A stretch of 64,000 nucleotides of DNA, from the NCBI RefSeq assembly GCF_900187135.1, contig NZ_LT906443.1, forward strand, positions 930,001 to 994,000, written 5' to 3'. Position 1 is the stretch's first letter; the number at the start of each line of letters is the position of its first letter. The translations under genes and the position numbers were made by a program. Below the pieces are notes generated by a model that did not search any database, had not been told where the DNA came from, and worked only from the letters and a program-made list of their open reading frames with translations. Below, one piece after another: positions 39,884-50,432 of this stretch. Source of the stretch: Corynebacterium ulcerans. GTDB lineage: Bacteria > Actinomycetota > Actinomycetes > Mycobacteriales > Mycobacteriaceae.

Positions 39884-39901
39884 GTCCACTATACAGTTCT
39901 C
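39884..39901 (-). promoter_or_regulatory. spacer copy of the rRNA leader element
   Basis: On the minus strand GAGAACTGTATAGTGGAC, close to GAGAACTCAATAGTG in the 16S leader. It lies in the 16S-23S spacer (39816-40191), which has no tRNA gene. The repeated element is likely an antitermination or processing signal ahead of each large rRNA. Confidence 0.55.
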
Positions 39902-40187
39902 ACACAACACAACCACCCCACACCAACAACAACCCACAAAGGCCATCACCAGCACAAAAGCAGCCACAAGAATCAACACAACAGTGCATCATCCCAGACA
40001 CCCAACAGCATGCCAACACAACAAACAAACAATCCTACAACCAACACAACACAACAACACACCATCACACAACCATGCACAGCCACCATCTGATTAGCAG
40101 CACACAATCACACACAACTTTGCTCCACCCGGATTTACAAATAAACAACAACAAACACCAACCAGTGAATGCTGGAAAAATAAAACT

Positions 40188-41714
<1,527 letters not shown>

Positions 41715-42163
41715 AATCAGTCAAAAAAGACCAACCAGGCTTCGTGAAAAGCCCAACCAAAACTGGCAAAAAAACAAACAACCAACAAAAAATAATCCTA
41801 TTGATCATTCATCAAAAAAATAATGAAAAAAGTAAAGCAAAAAACAGTGATCATCGATGCCTTGACGAGACAACACAACAACCACCCAACACCCACACAC
41901 ACAACATGCGTGTGAATATTGTTTGTTCACATGGAATCCCACACCACAACCCACACAAGAGTCATGGACATGAAACACACACCATGTTTCGCATAAACAA
42001 CTTATTTCCTCGGCACAACATTTTTACAAGCAAGCCACACTTGCCGGCCAAAACTGTGTATACCGTGATCATCACATAAAACATCATGCAACAACGCATC
42101 ATTGTTTAACTACAAAACGTAGCTATCACCATGTCAACCATAAAATAAATTTATAAGTACATT

Positions 42164-42182
42164 GGCACACTATTGAGTTCTC
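42164..42182 (-). promoter_or_regulatory. rRNA leader element
   Basis: On the minus strand GAGAACTCAATAGTGTGCC, about 65 bp downstream of the rrn -10 and about 450 bp before 16S. Similar sequences are widespread in actinobacterial rRNA leaders and are read as antitermination or RNase processing signals. A relative occurs in the 16S-23S spacer. Confidence 0.6.
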
Positions 42183-42246
42183 AAACAACACACCCACACC
42201 CCACACACCAACCATCATCAGCGCGCTACAAGCGTAAGTACAACAA

Positions 42247-42275
42247 ACAGTAAACACAGTAACTACAAAAGTCAA
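42247..42275 (-). promoter_or_regulatory. rrn promoter
   Basis: On the minus strand TTGACT (42270-42275), a 17-bp spacer and TACTGT (42247-42252): a near-consensus sigma-A promoter directing the rRNA operon. Other upstream promoters may exist. Confidence 0.65.
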
Positions 42276-42371
42276 ACTCTTCGTTTTCTTTGTTCACCAT
42301 CCGGTCACCATCTTGCAACCTCTCGGCCGCGGCGACTCGCATAAAGTTACACACCCTCAACAGAACACACA

Positions 42372-42404
42372 AATCCCCAGCTCACAGGCGTGAAGCTGGG
42401 GATT
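42372..42404 (-). terminator. terminator of murA
   Basis: Stem AATCCCCAGCT/AGCTGGGGATT (42372-42382 with 42394-42404), beginning 11 bp beyond the murA stop. The U-tract is weak (TTTGTGTG). Confidence 0.75.
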
Positions 42405-42414
42405 GAAAGAGTGT

Positions 42415-43671
42415 TTAATCGGTTACCCGCTCGATGGTGGCACCTAGGCGCCGTAAATCTTCAACAAAATTGGGGTATCCGCGATCAATATGGAAGACAT
42501 CGTGGACTTCGGTAATCCCCTCAGCGCACAAGCCAGCAAGGACTAATCCAGCGCCGGCCCTAATATCTGAACTCCACACGGGAGTAGAGGACAGCTGTTC
42601 CACTCCGCGCAAAACAACGTGGTGTCCGTCCACAGTGGCGTCCGCGCCAAGTCGCATCAGCTCGTCGACAAAGCGGAAGCGTGCTTCAAAGATGTTCTCT
42701 GTAATTACAGACGTCCCTTGAGCCACGGTCGCAATTCCGATGGCCATCGGCTGGAGATCTGTAGGGAAACCGGGGAAAGGCAACGTCTGATAATCAACGG
42801 CTTGGGGACGGCGATTCATACGCACGCGAAATCCGTGCTCATATGTTTCAACTTCCGCGCCAGCAACTTTGAGTTTTTCCAACGGCAAATGGAGATTCCG
42901 CGGTGCGATACCTCCCACAGTGATGTCACCTTGAGTCATCGCTGCGGCATACGCCCAGGTACCAGCGACAATACGGTCGCCGATGACTTCATGCTCAGTG
43001 GGGTACAGCTTATCCACACCGGTGATGGTGATTGTTGAGGTTCCCTCGCCAGAGATATCGGCACCCATCTCTTTGAGCATGGTGCACAGATCGAGAATCT
43101 CAGGCTCGCGAGCTGCGTTATCAAGAATCGTGGTGCCGTCGGCAAGCACTGCGGCGGTAAGGATATTTTCCGTCGCCCCCACGGAAGGGAAATCGAGCGT
43201 AATTTTGGCGCCCCTGAGCTGCTCTGCTTCTGCAACAACGGCGCCGTGTTGAATACGTGTCTTGGCACCGAGCTTTTCTAGTCCACTTTGGTGCATGTCC
43301 AAAGGTCGGCTTCCAATGGCATCGCCACCAGGCAAGGCCACAACTGCGCGACCACAGCGCGCGGTAAGAGGACCAAGCACACACACAGACGCGCGGAACT
43401 GACGCACGGCATCAAAATCCGCGTCGCTAGAAATCTCCGCGGGGGTGCTGATACGCACTGTCCCGTTATCGGACTCCACCGAGCATCCAAGTCCTTCGAG
43501 CACTCGGATCATATAGGGAACATCCAAGATCTGCGGACAGTTAGTTAGCGTGGTTGTCCCCTCCGCAAGCAGAGCTGCTGCCATAAGTTTGAGGACGCTG
43601 TTTTTTGCGCCGCTTACCCGTACGGAGCCTTCGAGTCGGGCCCCACCCGTCACTAGAAATCTTTCTTTCAC
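42415..43671 (-). CDS. murA: UDP-N-acetylglucosamine 1-carboxyvinyltransferase
   Basis: First committed step of peptidoglycan synthesis: transfer of enolpyruvate from PEP to UDP-GlcNAc in the cytoplasm. 418 residues, normal length. SGAKNS (20-25) holds the catalytic Lys/Asn, RASVCVLGP carries the active-site cysteine (about Cys97, the fosfomycin target), and [15 protein letters not shown] and [15 protein letters not shown] are family signatures. Cysteine rather than aspartate predicts fosfomycin sensitivity of the enzyme. The GTG start lies 6 nt after a TAGGGT -10-like element with GGGAGG abutting the start, so it may be leaderless. Divergent from pduO, 38 bp apart. Confidence 0.96.
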   Translation of the reverse strand: MKERFLVTGGARLEGSVRVSGAKNSVLKLMAAALLAEGTTTLTNCPQILDVPYMIRVLEGLGCSVESDNGTVRISTPAEISSDADFDAVRQFRASVCVLGPLTARCGRAVVALPGGDAIGSRPLDMHQSGLEKLGAKTRIQHGAVVAEAEQLRGAKITLDFPSVGATENILTAAVLADGTTILDNAAREPEILDLCTMLKEMGADISGEGTSTITITGVDKLYPTEHEVIGDRIVAGTWAYAAAMTQGDITVGGIAPRNLHLPLEKLKVAGAEVETYEHGFRVRMNRRPQAVDYQTLPFPGFPTDLQPMAIGIATVAQGTSVITENIFEARFRFVDELMRLGADATVDGHHVVLRGVEQLSSTPVWSSDIRAGAGLVLAGLCAEGITEVHDVFHIDRGYPNFVEDLRRLGATIERVTD

Positions 43672-43697
43672 CCTCCCAACCCTACTGACTTCTCACG

Positions 43698-43710
43698 TAG
43701 GTTGGGCTTA
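43698..43710 (+). promoter_or_regulatory. -10 of a leaderless promoter for the cobalamin adenosyltransferase gene
   Basis: TAGGTT (43698-43703) is followed by 6 nt and then ATG 43710. No recognisable -35. The opposing murA promoter element is within 30 bp, so the two promoters interlock. Confidence 0.4.
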
Positions 43711-44282
43711 TGGCCGTTCATTTAACAAAGATTTACACGCGTACCGGTGACGATGGAACCACCGGGCTTTCCGATTTCTCCCGTGTTTCCAAAAATGATC
43801 CAAGACTTGTTGCCTATGCAGACTGCGATGAGCTCAACGCAGCGCTCGGCGTAGTTTTAGCGCTATCCGAGGTGCCTGACTCAGTCGGCACATGCCTACG
43901 CCGCATCCAAAATGAGCTTTTCGACGCCGGCGCTGACCTGGCAACCCCCATCGCCGAGAATCCCGAATACCCGCCCCTACGCATTGAGCAATCCTATATA
44001 GACAACCTGGAAAAAGACTGCGACTTTTTCAACGAGAACCTAGAAAAGCTCAACTCTTTCATCCTCCCAGGTGGCACACCGGCGGCTGCATTGTTGCATT
44101 CTGCACGGACTATCGCCCGTCGCGCAGAACGCGCAGCGTGGGGAGCCATAGAGGTTCACCCAGACACCACCTCTGTATTGCCAGCTAAATACCTCAACAG
44201 GCTCAGCGACTTATTATTCATCCTGAGCCGAGTAGCGAACGATAGCGATGACGTGAAGTGGGTTCCGGGAGGAAGCCGCTAA
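43710..44282 (+). CDS. cob(I)alamin adenosyltransferase, PduO type
   Basis: A 190-residue ATP:corrinoid adenosyltransferase that makes adenosylcobalamin. TRTGDDGTTGL (10-20) is the ATP-binding N-terminal motif. GGTPAAALLHSARTIARRAERA and YLNRLSDLLFILSRVAN are the other two signatures, with the Arg and Asn/Asp that hold ATP and the corrinoid. No cobalamin-biosynthesis or dehydratase genes adjoin. In corynebacteria the cofactor would serve methylmalonyl-CoA mutase (family knowledge). Ends in a strong bidirectional terminator shared with ramA. Confidence 0.93.
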   Translation: MAVHLTKIYTRTGDDGTTGLSDFSRVSKNDPRLVAYADCDELNAALGVVLALSEVPDSVGTCLRRIQNELFDAGADLATPIAENPEYPPLRIEQSYIDNLEKDCDFFNENLEKLNSFILPGGTPAAALLHSARTIARRAERAAWGAIEVHPDTTSVLPAKYLNRLSDLLFILSRVANDSDDVKWVPGGSR

Positions 44283-44299
44283 TCCTCCACATAGAAAAA

Positions 44300-44330
44300 C
44301 AAAGGGTAAGAGGTTACCTCTTACCCTTTG
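44300..44330. terminator. bidirectional terminator between adenosyltransferase and ramA
   Basis: A 15-bp perfect inverted repeat (44300-44314 with 44316-44330, CAAAGGGTAAGAGG and complement), flanked by AAAA and TTTTT. Confidence 0.9.
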
Positions 44331-44348
44331 TTTTTGCGCGCTCTTACA

Positions 44349-45188
44349 TCAGGGCAGTGCACCGATGCGGCGAGCCGCATTCACGGCCTCGTACCGGGTG
44401 TGAGCACCCAACTTACGCATTACAGAACGCAAGTAGCTCTTCACTGTTTCTGCGCCGATGCCCATTTCCTCAGCAGCCTCGACATTGGTATGCCCAAGAG
44501 CTACACAAGAAAGAACATCAAGCTCACGAGCAGAAAGCTTGGTGGTTTGCTTGACGTGCACAGGAGCTACCATCTGGTCGCAAAGCTCTTCAAGCTCTTG
44601 ACGCAGCTCTTCATGTTCGATGCGGTTAGCCAGCATTCGCAACTTGGAGTGAGTCGCCCTAATCTGCTCCCACTCGGCGCCGTTCATCATGCGCCCCTGC
44701 TTGGCTGCCCCGCGCAGCCCCTCGGAACGTCGAGAAGCAGCGATAATAGCGAGGTCCTGTTCCAGAACACGTGCTGTCATGGTGACTTCCTCGATCACTT
44801 TGTCTCCAAGACGCACCGGAGAGTGAACGCCCACATACAAGACACCTCGGACCTCACGATGCACGATAACTGGGACTGCAACAATCGAATGCAAGCCCTC
44901 GTCCTGGATGACAGGATCCAAGTCATGCGAGATCACGTTAGCCCGCATGTAATCGCTCACGCCTACTGGACGGCGAGTCTTGACCACTCGCCCGCCAACA
45001 CCAACACCGCTTTCAATCGTTAGATTCTGAAGCGCGGGGGTACGCAACCCCACCCACTGGTTAATCAGTAGGCGATTATCCGACTGAACGGTCGCGTACA
45101 TGGTCACTGGGATACCAGTGGCATTTTTCAGTGATGCCAGCGCAGAGCGGATCGCATCGTCATCATCTTTGACGCGTTGAGCTTCCAC
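44349..45188 (-). CDS. ramA: RamA-type LuxR-family global regulator
   Basis: GAF-like N-terminal sensor domain (about 10-150) plus a C-terminal LuxR HTH (KLSARELDVLSCVALGHTNVEAAEEMGIGAETVKSYLRSVMRKLG). It closely resembles C. glutamicum RamA, the activator of acetate, gluconeogenic and other carbon genes. It is placed, as there, beside cysK and cysE. I start it at GTG 45188 (279 residues), because AGGAGG lies 6 nt upstream; a frame start at 45221 would add 11 residues across that site. Autoregulated in C. glutamicum; the binding motif was not located with confidence here. Confidence 0.93.
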   Translation of the reverse strand: MEAQRVKDDDDAIRSALASLKNATGIPVTMYATVQSDNRLLINQWVGLRTPALQNLTIESGVGVGGRVVKTRRPVGVSDYMRANVISHDLDPVIQDEGLHSIVAVPVIVHREVRGVLYVGVHSPVRLGDKVIEEVTMTARVLEQDLAIIAASRRSEGLRGAAKQGRMMNGAEWEQIRATHSKLRMLANRIEHEELRQELEELCDQMVAPVHVKQTTKLSARELDVLSCVALGHTNVEAAEEMGIGAETVKSYLRSVMRKLGAHTRYEAVNAARRIGALP

Positions 45189-45819
45189 CGTAAGCCTCCT
45201 GTCAGACGCCCGGTCAGGCAACTAACCAATAGATTCGTTGGTTTGTTTAATCCGTTCCTGAGCGAAAATGTGCAACTGGCGAAAGTATATCTACTTTACG
45301 GGGGTAGTCAAAAGCCTTCCGATTCGACGTGTTGTTTTTAATATGTCCGTTTTGTCAGAACACAGGGGTGCACGTACAGGTTGAAATAGTTTTCACTAAG
45401 GCATATCCCTTCCACATATTTCATGGGATAGAAATCCCGTAAATCCGGATAAATTACGCAAATACCCCTGCATACTCACATAAAATGGGAATACTATGCG
45501 GTCGCCGCAATAGTGCATCCGGTGAAAATATCCACCTCCACTTTCCCAATTTCTATTCCCCTATAGCCCTTAATATCCCCCATCCAGAGTCGGGGCAGCG
45601 ATTCCAAATGTCCGATTTGTCCGAAAATGAAAACAAAACCATTAACGCAATGTGTCGCATATCACCAAAGTATTGGGAACTTACTTAGATCTCATCCATA
45701 CATAACTCATATAAAGCCGTGTTTTTGATATTATTTACATAAGAATTTACCATACATAAACCTACCTTCCCACCCTTCCGTGAGTGGCCAACATTTTAAA
45801 AGTCCTCCCTGGAGAAATG

Positions 45820-45835
45820 TAGACAAATCTGTCTA
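45820..45835. promoter_or_regulatory. McbR box 1 upstream of cysK
   Basis: TAGACAAATCTGTCTA is an exact match to the McbR consensus TAGAC-N6-GTCTA, the repressor of methionine and cysteine genes in C. glutamicum. Confidence 0.85.
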
Positions 45836-45841
45836 TATGTA

Positions 45842-45857
45842 AAGACTGAACTGTCTG
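45842..45857. promoter_or_regulatory. McbR box 2 upstream of cysK
   Basis: AAGACTGAACTGTCTG: a second inverted repeat with the AGAC-N6-GTCT core, 22 bp (two helical turns) from box 1 and on the same DNA face. Confidence 0.7.
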
Positions 45858-45918
45858 GTATTTCCTGCGGGGAAAGAGTAAGGTCACCATAAAGCACGAG
45901 ACTGTGTTTCTATCTGCA

Positions 45919-45924
45919 TAGAAT
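45919..45924 (+). promoter_or_regulatory. cysK -10 element
   Basis: TGCATAGAAT gives an extended -10 (TAGAAT). AAGGAG (45935-45940) then serves translation from ATG 45951. Confidence 0.55.
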
Positions 45925-45950
45925 TAACCTGACTAAGGAGTCCCCAAGCT

Positions 45951-46886
45951 ATGTCTAAGGTCTACGACAACATTCTGGACACTATTGGCAATACACCAAT
46001 CGTCCGCATTAACCGTCTAGCACAGGACCTTCCAGGCAATGTACTGGTAAAAATAGAATCTTTTAACCCAGCCAACTCCGTTAAAGACCGAATCGGTAAG
46101 GCTATTGTGGATGCCGCGGAAGCGTCTGGCGAGCTTCAACCCGGTGGCACCATAGTCGAGGCAACGTCCGGAAACACAGGCATTGCTCTTGCATTAGTAG
46201 GCGCAGCTCGTGGTTATGACGTTGTGCTAACAATGCCAGAAACAATGTCTCTAGAACGCCGCGTCATGCTCCGCGCATATGGAGCAGAAATCATCCTGAC
46301 GCCCGGTGCCGCAGGCATGCAAGGGGCCGTGGATAAGGCTAACGAGATCGTCCGCGAACGAGGCAACGCTATTTTGGCCAGCCAGTTTGCCAACGCAGCA
46401 AACCCAGAAATTCACCGCAACACCACAGGCGAAGAAATCTGGAAAGACACCGAGGGTCAGGTTGATATTTTCGTCGCCGGTATCGGCACCGGCGGAACGA
46501 TAACCGGCGCAGGTGAGACATTAAAGAAGCACAACCCAGACATTAAGATTTACGCCGTTGAACCAGCAGCTTCTCCCCTACTAACTACAGGCAAAGCCGG
46601 CCCTCACAAGATTCAAGGTTTGGGTGCCAACTTTATCCCTGAGGTCCTCAACCAGAAGATCTACGAGGAAGTTCTCACGGTAACCAACGAAGACGCTATT
46701 GCGGTTTCCCGCCAGCTAGCAGCCCAGGAAGGCATCCTCGGCGGTATCTCAGCAGGTGCCAATCTCAAAGCAGCTCTTGAAATAGCTGCTCGTCCAGAAA
46801 ATGAAGGCAAGACCATTGTCACCGTCGTCCCAGATTACGGCGAGCGCTATGTCTCCACTGCCCTATTCGAGGATATCCGCGACTAA
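45951..46886 (+). CDS. cysK: cysteine synthase (O-acetylserine sulfhydrylase A)
   Basis: PLP enzyme joining O-acetylserine and sulfide to cysteine. 311 residues. NPANSVKDRIG contains the PLP lysine (Lys45), EATSGNTGIALA binds the substrate carboxylate, and GIGTGGTITG binds the PLP phosphate. The C-terminal YVSTALFEDI is typical. It is upstream of cysE, the enzyme making its substrate, with a terminator between them. The two McbR boxes suggest repression when sulfur amino-acid intermediates signal sufficiency. Confidence 0.96.
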   Translation: MSKVYDNILDTIGNTPIVRINRLAQDLPGNVLVKIESFNPANSVKDRIGKAIVDAAEASGELQPGGTIVEATSGNTGIALALVGAARGYDVVLTMPETMSLERRVMLRAYGAEIILTPGAAGMQGAVDKANEIVRERGNAILASQFANAANPEIHRNTTGEEIWKDTEGQVDIFVAGIGTGGTITGAGETLKKHNPDIKIYAVEPAASPLLTTGKAGPHKIQGLGANFIPEVLNQKIYEEVLTVTNEDAIAVSRQLAAQEGILGGISAGANLKAALEIAARPENEGKTIVTVVPDYGERYVSTALFEDIRD

Positions 46887-46900
46887 GAAACCTCTTTTAG

Positions 46901-46945
46901 CCCCACGCTTATGACGAGCTCCCCCAGCCACCCATAAGCGTGGGG
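46901..46945 (+). terminator. terminator of cysK
   Basis: Stem CCCCACGCTTATG/CATAAGCGTGGGG (46901-46913 with 46933-46945), followed by AATTTATTTTT. Confidence 0.9.
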
Positions 46946-47071
46946 AATTTATTTTTCCTGCAGTAAGTTGTATCCCTTAAACAAACTCATTCCTCTAAGA
47001 GATTCACACAGATAATAGTCACAATCTGAATCACCTCAGCAGGAAAAGACGGACTGATAGGCTCAACAAGC

Positions 47072-47638
47072 ATGTACAACATCGTCAAGATGATTCGCGA
47101 GGACCTAGCAAATGCGCGAGATCATGATCCCGCAGCACGCGGCGACGTAGAAAACGCCATTGTTTATTCCGGGCTACACGCCATCTGGTCGCACCGAGTG
47201 GCACATGTGCTTTGGAAGAAAGGCTATAAAGGACCAGCGCGCCTCCTATCCCAATTCACACGGTTTCTCACTGGCATCGAGATCCACCCCGGCGCCACCA
47301 TTGGCCGTCGGTTCTTTATCGACCATGGCATGGGCATAGTCATCGGAGAGACAGCAGAGATTGGGGAGGGCGTTATGTTGTACCACGGCGTAACCCTTGG
47401 TGGGCAGGTTCTCACCCAAACAAAACGCCATCCAACAGTGGAAGATAACGTGACAATTGGCGCAGGCGCTAAGGTTCTAGGCCCCATCACTATCGGCGAA
47501 GGAAGTGCCATCGGCGCTAACGCAGTAGTGACAAAGGACGTCCCGGCTAACCACATAGCTGTGGGAATCCCTGCAAAAAACCGCCCTCGTGGGGCTGGTG
47601 AAAAGATCAAGCTCGTGGATCCGGATTACTACATCTAG
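47072..47638 (+). CDS. cysE: serine O-acetyltransferase
   Basis: Makes O-acetylserine from serine and acetyl-CoA, the acceptor used by CysK. 188 residues, the short actinobacterial form. It has an N-terminal helical domain (1-65) and then left-handed beta-helix hexapeptide repeats ([30 protein letters not shown]...). The catalytic histidine is in the FIDHGMG motif, and the C-terminal tail ends DPDYYI; a C-terminal Ile is the residue that inserts into CysK in the cysteine synthase complex. The ATG at 47072 has only a weak site; ATG 47090 is an alternative. Separate transcript from cysK because of the terminator at 46901. Confidence 0.94.
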   Translation: MYNIVKMIREDLANARDHDPAARGDVENAIVYSGLHAIWSHRVAHVLWKKGYKGPARLLSQFTRFLTGIEIHPGATIGRRFFIDHGMGIVIGETAEIGEGVMLYHGVTLGGQVLTQTKRHPTVEDNVTIGAGAKVLGPITIGEGSAIGANAVVTKDVPANHIAVGIPAKNRPRGAGEKIKLVDPDYYI

Positions 47639-47656
47639 TACGGATATCAAACGTTT

Positions 47657-47684
47657 AAGAAGCAGTCACCTTTGACTGCTTCTT
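47657..47684 (+). terminator. terminator of cysE
   Basis: Stem AAGAAGCAGTCA/TGACTGCTTCTT (47657-47668 with 47673-47684), followed by a T-run. Confidence 0.9.
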
Positions 47685-47698
47685 TTTAATTTCTCGTG

Positions 47699-47995
47699 CT
47701 AAATAACAAAATCTTGGTACTCAGGATTTTTAGCAATAAATCCCTCCACCGCAGAGCACGTTGGAATGATAGAAAAACCATCTGCATGACTGCTCTCAAG
47801 AGCATGCTTAATCAACGGTTTGGATAGCCCCTGCCCACGGAATGCAGAATCTACCACCGTGTGATTGAAGTCGCGAGACTGGCCGCGTTCAACGTAACTG
47901 GCGAATCCTCCGGGCTTCCCGTCTTTATAAACAACAAAACGGCTCTGCTCCGGCTCATGCTCTACTGCAATGGTGTTATGAGAATTCTGTGTCAT
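47699..47995 (-). CDS. small GNAT-fold N-acetyltransferase
   Basis: A 98-residue minimal GNAT of the YjdJ/GNAT-YjdJ-like type. RFVVYKDGKPGGFASYVERG, then DFNHTVVDSAFRGQGLSKPLIKHALESS, forms the acetyl-CoA loop (RGQGLS), and FSIIPTCSAVEGFIAKNPEYQDFV is the characteristic ending with a conserved cysteine. Start ATG 47995 follows CAGGGGACAG; frames extending upstream to 48235 run into a tRNA gene and a poly-C run and are not coding. Substrate unknown. Convergent with cysE. Confidence 0.82.
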   Translation of the reverse strand: MTQNSHNTIAVEHEPEQSRFVVYKDGKPGGFASYVERGQSRDFNHTVVDSAFRGQGLSKPLIKHALESSHADGFSIIPTCSAVEGFIAKNPEYQDFVI

Positions 47996-48077
47996 AGCTG
48001 TCCCCTGATGAGTTGTAGCGTCCAAGTACTCTCTACAACAACGCATCGCTGCCCGATGTTCCATTAGCGTTTCGACG

Positions 48078-48087
48078 CCCCCCCCCC
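48078..48087. repeat. 10-C homopolymer between GNAT gene and tRNA-Phe
   Basis: Run of about ten C (ten G on the transcribed strand). One of three such tracts in the window; here it is intergenic. Confidence 0.55.
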
Positions 48088-48118
48088 AGAAACCACCAAA
48101 CCCAACAACACAAAAAAG

Positions 48119-48147
48119 AAGCCCCATCCTGATTAAGGATGGGGCTT
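48119..48147 (-). terminator. terminator of the tRNA-Asp/tRNA-Phe unit
   Basis: Stem AAGCCCCATCCT/AGGATGGGGCTT (48119-48130 with 48136-48147), followed on the minus strand by TCTTTTTTG. Confidence 0.9.
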
Positions 48148-48150
48148 CGG

Positions 48151-48226
48151 TGGTGGCACGGACCAGGATCGAACTGGTGACCTTCCACTTTTCAGGCGGA
48201 CGCTCTACCGACTGAGCTACCGCGCC
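48151..48226 (-). tRNA. tRNA-Phe(GAA)
   Basis: 76 nt including an encoded CCA. Acceptor GGCGCGG pairs with CCGTGCC, the anticodon loop CTGAAAA gives GAA, and the T-loop is TTCGATC. It lies 21 bp downstream of tRNA-Asp and is probably co-transcribed. Confidence 0.95.
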
Positions 48227-48247
48227 ACTGACCACAAAAGTGATCCG

Positions 48248-48321
48248 CGACCCTGACGGGACTTGAACCCGCGACCTCCGCCGTGACAGGGCGGCGCGCT
48301 AACCAACTGCGCCACAGGGCC
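48248..48321 (-). tRNA. tRNA-Asp(GTC), copy 1
   Basis: 74 nt, CCA not encoded. Acceptor GGCCCTG pairs with CAGGGTC, anticodon GTC, discriminator G. Identical in sequence to the copy at 49679-49752. Confidence 0.95.
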
Positions 48322-48445
48322 ATATTTATTTGTATGCAATCTGGCAAGCATCGCTCCCCTTTGCACGAGGTAAGACTTTACACAGTAGTCACTACCTCGC
48401 ACAAATCCCCAGCGTGCGGGTAGAAAATTATGATTGAAATCCTGA

Positions 48446-49522
48446 CTAATCCAAGACCTGAGCTTCAATGATTGCCCGGGCGAATCGATCAAAGTCGTAT
48501 TCTCCAACTTTCCACTCGGTGGTAGCCGGAATTCTTTCCATAATCGCTGGAACATCAGACTCACTAAGATCCAGATCCGCGAGCGTCAATGGGAAGCCCA
48601 TGGTTTTATAAAACTCCACATACCGATCTTTACGATCAAAATCTTGGTCATACTGCAAGAGCGCCAACACTCCATAGGACACGATCTCGCCATGTAGGTG
48701 CACTCCGACGCAACGAGGTATCGCGGTAGTGGAGTTATAAAAAGCATGTGCCAATGCGGAATTGTAGTAATACGTTTGCCCCGGATCGACTGTCATATTA
48801 GATACGTATCCACAAGTCATGATGATCGCCAGAGCCACTTCTTCAATGGCAGTTGAAGGCTTAGTATTCTTACAATCCTGCAGAGCCTGGAATCCATACT
48901 CCATGAGTGCAGGAGTCACGGCTGAGCTTAAATGACGGCCCATCAGCGGGGCGTTGGTCAATTCTTTGCCCCGGGACTGCAATTTGACTTCGCATTCCTT
49001 TGACATGCCGTCGGCAATGCCCGCCCAGAAGAGATCTACCGGGGAATGCGCGATCACGGAAGTATTGATAAATACATGCTGACAAGGCCCTGGCTGATAG
49101 TCGTAGCCATCCAGGGCATCATCTTCCTTATACATTACGGATAGATTTGTCGCTGCCGCACAGTTAGAGCCCACCGTAGGAAAGTTGAACAGGGGCTTCC
49201 CCAGCCGCGCTGCAACAACCTTAACGGTGTCAATTGCCCGGCCGCCCCCAACACCAAAGATCACCTCTGCATTGCGCACGGATTCAAGGCTGCATAGCTT
49301 ATCGACGTTGGCGTACGTGGAATTATGCCCGTAAACAATCCAGTCCTCGATAACAAAATCTTGGTCTGCTTGCGCAATCTCAAAAGCCTCACGGGTTTTC
49401 TCAATGGCGGTTTTACCCCCGATAACCACTGCACGGTATCCGTAAGCAGCAATGACCTCATCGATTTTCCCATACACATCTTTACCGATGCTGTAGCCAG
49501 GAAGTTGAAGCGAATAAGACAT
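48446..49522 (-). CDS. iron-type alcohol/glycerol dehydrogenase family protein
   Basis: A 358-residue member of the GldA/Fe-ADH superfamily. EVIFGVGGGRAIDTVKVVA is the NAD-binding GGG motif, FPTVGSNCAAAT follows it, GIADGMSKECE carries the metal-binding aspartate, and HAFYNSTTAIPRCVGVHLHGE supplies the metal histidines. Closest by pattern to glycerol dehydrogenases (NAD-linked, zinc) and to related sn-glycerol-1-phosphate/2-deoxy-inosose synthase branches; substrate not certain. GAGGTG precedes ATG 49522. It stands between two identical tRNA-Asp genes in the same direction. Confidence 0.82.
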   Translation of the reverse strand: MSYSLQLPGYSIGKDVYGKIDEVIAAYGYRAVVIGGKTAIEKTREAFEIAQADQDFVIEDWIVYGHNSTYANVDKLCSLESVRNAEVIFGVGGGRAIDTVKVVAARLGKPLFNFPTVGSNCAAATNLSVMYKEDDALDGYDYQPGPCQHVFINTSVIAHSPVDLFWAGIADGMSKECEVKLQSRGKELTNAPLMGRHLSSAVTPALMEYGFQALQDCKNTKPSTAIEEVALAIIMTCGYVSNMTVDPGQTYYYNSALAHAFYNSTTAIPRCVGVHLHGEIVSYGVLALLQYDQDFDRKDRYVEFYKTMGFPLTLADLDLSESDVPAIMERIPATTEWKVGEYDFDRFARAIIEAQVLD

Positions 49523-49647
49523 ACCTAGTACACCTCAGAAAATTCTAGTTCCGTGATTCACCTTCGCGGTGCCGATTACCCAAGGTAGTGCAATCGCACA
49601 CCACAGGCCCTCCGCTTTACCCCCGTAAGCTACTGAGAGAATGCAAA

Positions 49648-49673
49648 AAGCGGCGAGTAAAAACTCGCCGCTT
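49648..49673 (-). terminator. terminator of the tRNA-Glu/tRNA-Asp unit
   Basis: Stem AAGCGGCGAGT/ACTCGCCGCTT (49648-49658 with 49663-49673) with an AAAA loop, followed by TTTGCAT on the minus strand. Confidence 0.85.
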
Positions 49674-49678
49674 AATTG

Positions 49679-49752
49679 CGACCCTGACGGGACTTGAACC
49701 CGCGACCTCCGCCGTGACAGGGCGGCGCGCTAACCAACTGCGCCACAGGGCC
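49679..49752 (-). tRNA. tRNA-Asp(GTC), copy 2
   Basis: 74 nt, same sequence as copy 1. It is 23 bp downstream of tRNA-Glu and probably on the same transcript. Confidence 0.95.
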
Positions 49753-49775
49753 GTATCACAAAACCACAAAAGTGG

Positions 49776-49851
<76 letters not shown>

Positions 49852-50050
49852 AAGTGTCACCATACTCAGCTAGCTGAGCGGCTCGACTGCAGAGAACTAT
49901 ACTTGATGTTCCAATAATCACAAAACAGCAGGTAAAAGCACTCCTTTCCTGCAATACATGAAACAAGAAGCACCAAACCCCAGAAAGGACCTCGCAGACG
50001 CCAGCCAACGCAAGCACTCCAAGACCCACACCCCACTTAAAACAAAAACA

Positions 50051-50080
50051 GACCAGGCAGTAAATACATACTGCCTGGTC
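50051..50080 (-). terminator. terminator of tRNA-Lys
   Basis: Stem GACCAGGCAGTA/TACTGCCTGGTC (50051-50062 with 50069-50080), followed by TGTTTTTGTTTT on the minus strand. Confidence 0.9.
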
Positions 50081-50090
50081 TGCATAAAAG

Positions 50091-50163
50091 TGGGCCCTCC
50101 GGGGCTCGAACCCGGGACCTGCGGATTAAAAGTCCGTAGCTCTACCAACTGAGCTAAAGGCCC
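50091..50163 (-). tRNA. tRNA-Lys(TTT)
   Basis: 73 nt, CCA not encoded. Acceptor GGGCCTT pairs with AGGGCCC, the anticodon loop CTTTTAA gives TTT, and the T-loop is TTCGAGC. Own terminator downstream. Confidence 0.95.
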
Positions 50164-50432
50164 ATCACCGTTTTATCGGTGCGTTTGGCACTTTACTACT
50201 TTCATCCCTCAAGTGTGAAATCCAACCCCCGTCGCCCTGATTTTCCCTGCACCCACGACGCTCCCCCACACAAAAGCTCTCGCAAATCGCGCGCTATGCG
50301 ACAGAACAGGCCACACCCCCGCCCCTCGATGAAAGTTGTCACAGTTGGAAACTTTTTAGATGCGTTTAGCGACAATTAAGTTACCGTAGTATTTCCTTAA
50401 GGTTTTATCCCGTTTCCCTGAAAGCAGTTCCC

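Larger units (their letters stand above)
41715..42371. other. rRNA leader and promoter region
   Basis: A-rich untranslated region between murA and 16S. It holds the rrn promoter (42247-42275), the leader element (42164-42182) and long AT-rich sequence. No protein gene is supported; reading frames here are artefacts of rRNA-like composition. Confidence 0.7.
45189..45950. other. 760 bp intergenic region: ramA promoter and cysK control region
   Basis: Divergent promoter region. The left part must drive ramA. The right part holds tandem McbR-type boxes and the cysK promoter. A 67-residue open frame at 45485 lacks a ribosome site and family likeness. No RNA gene seen. Confidence 0.55.

Noticed and set aside
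45485..45688. 67-residue frame upstream of cysK
   Set aside because: No ribosome site; lies in a promoter region.
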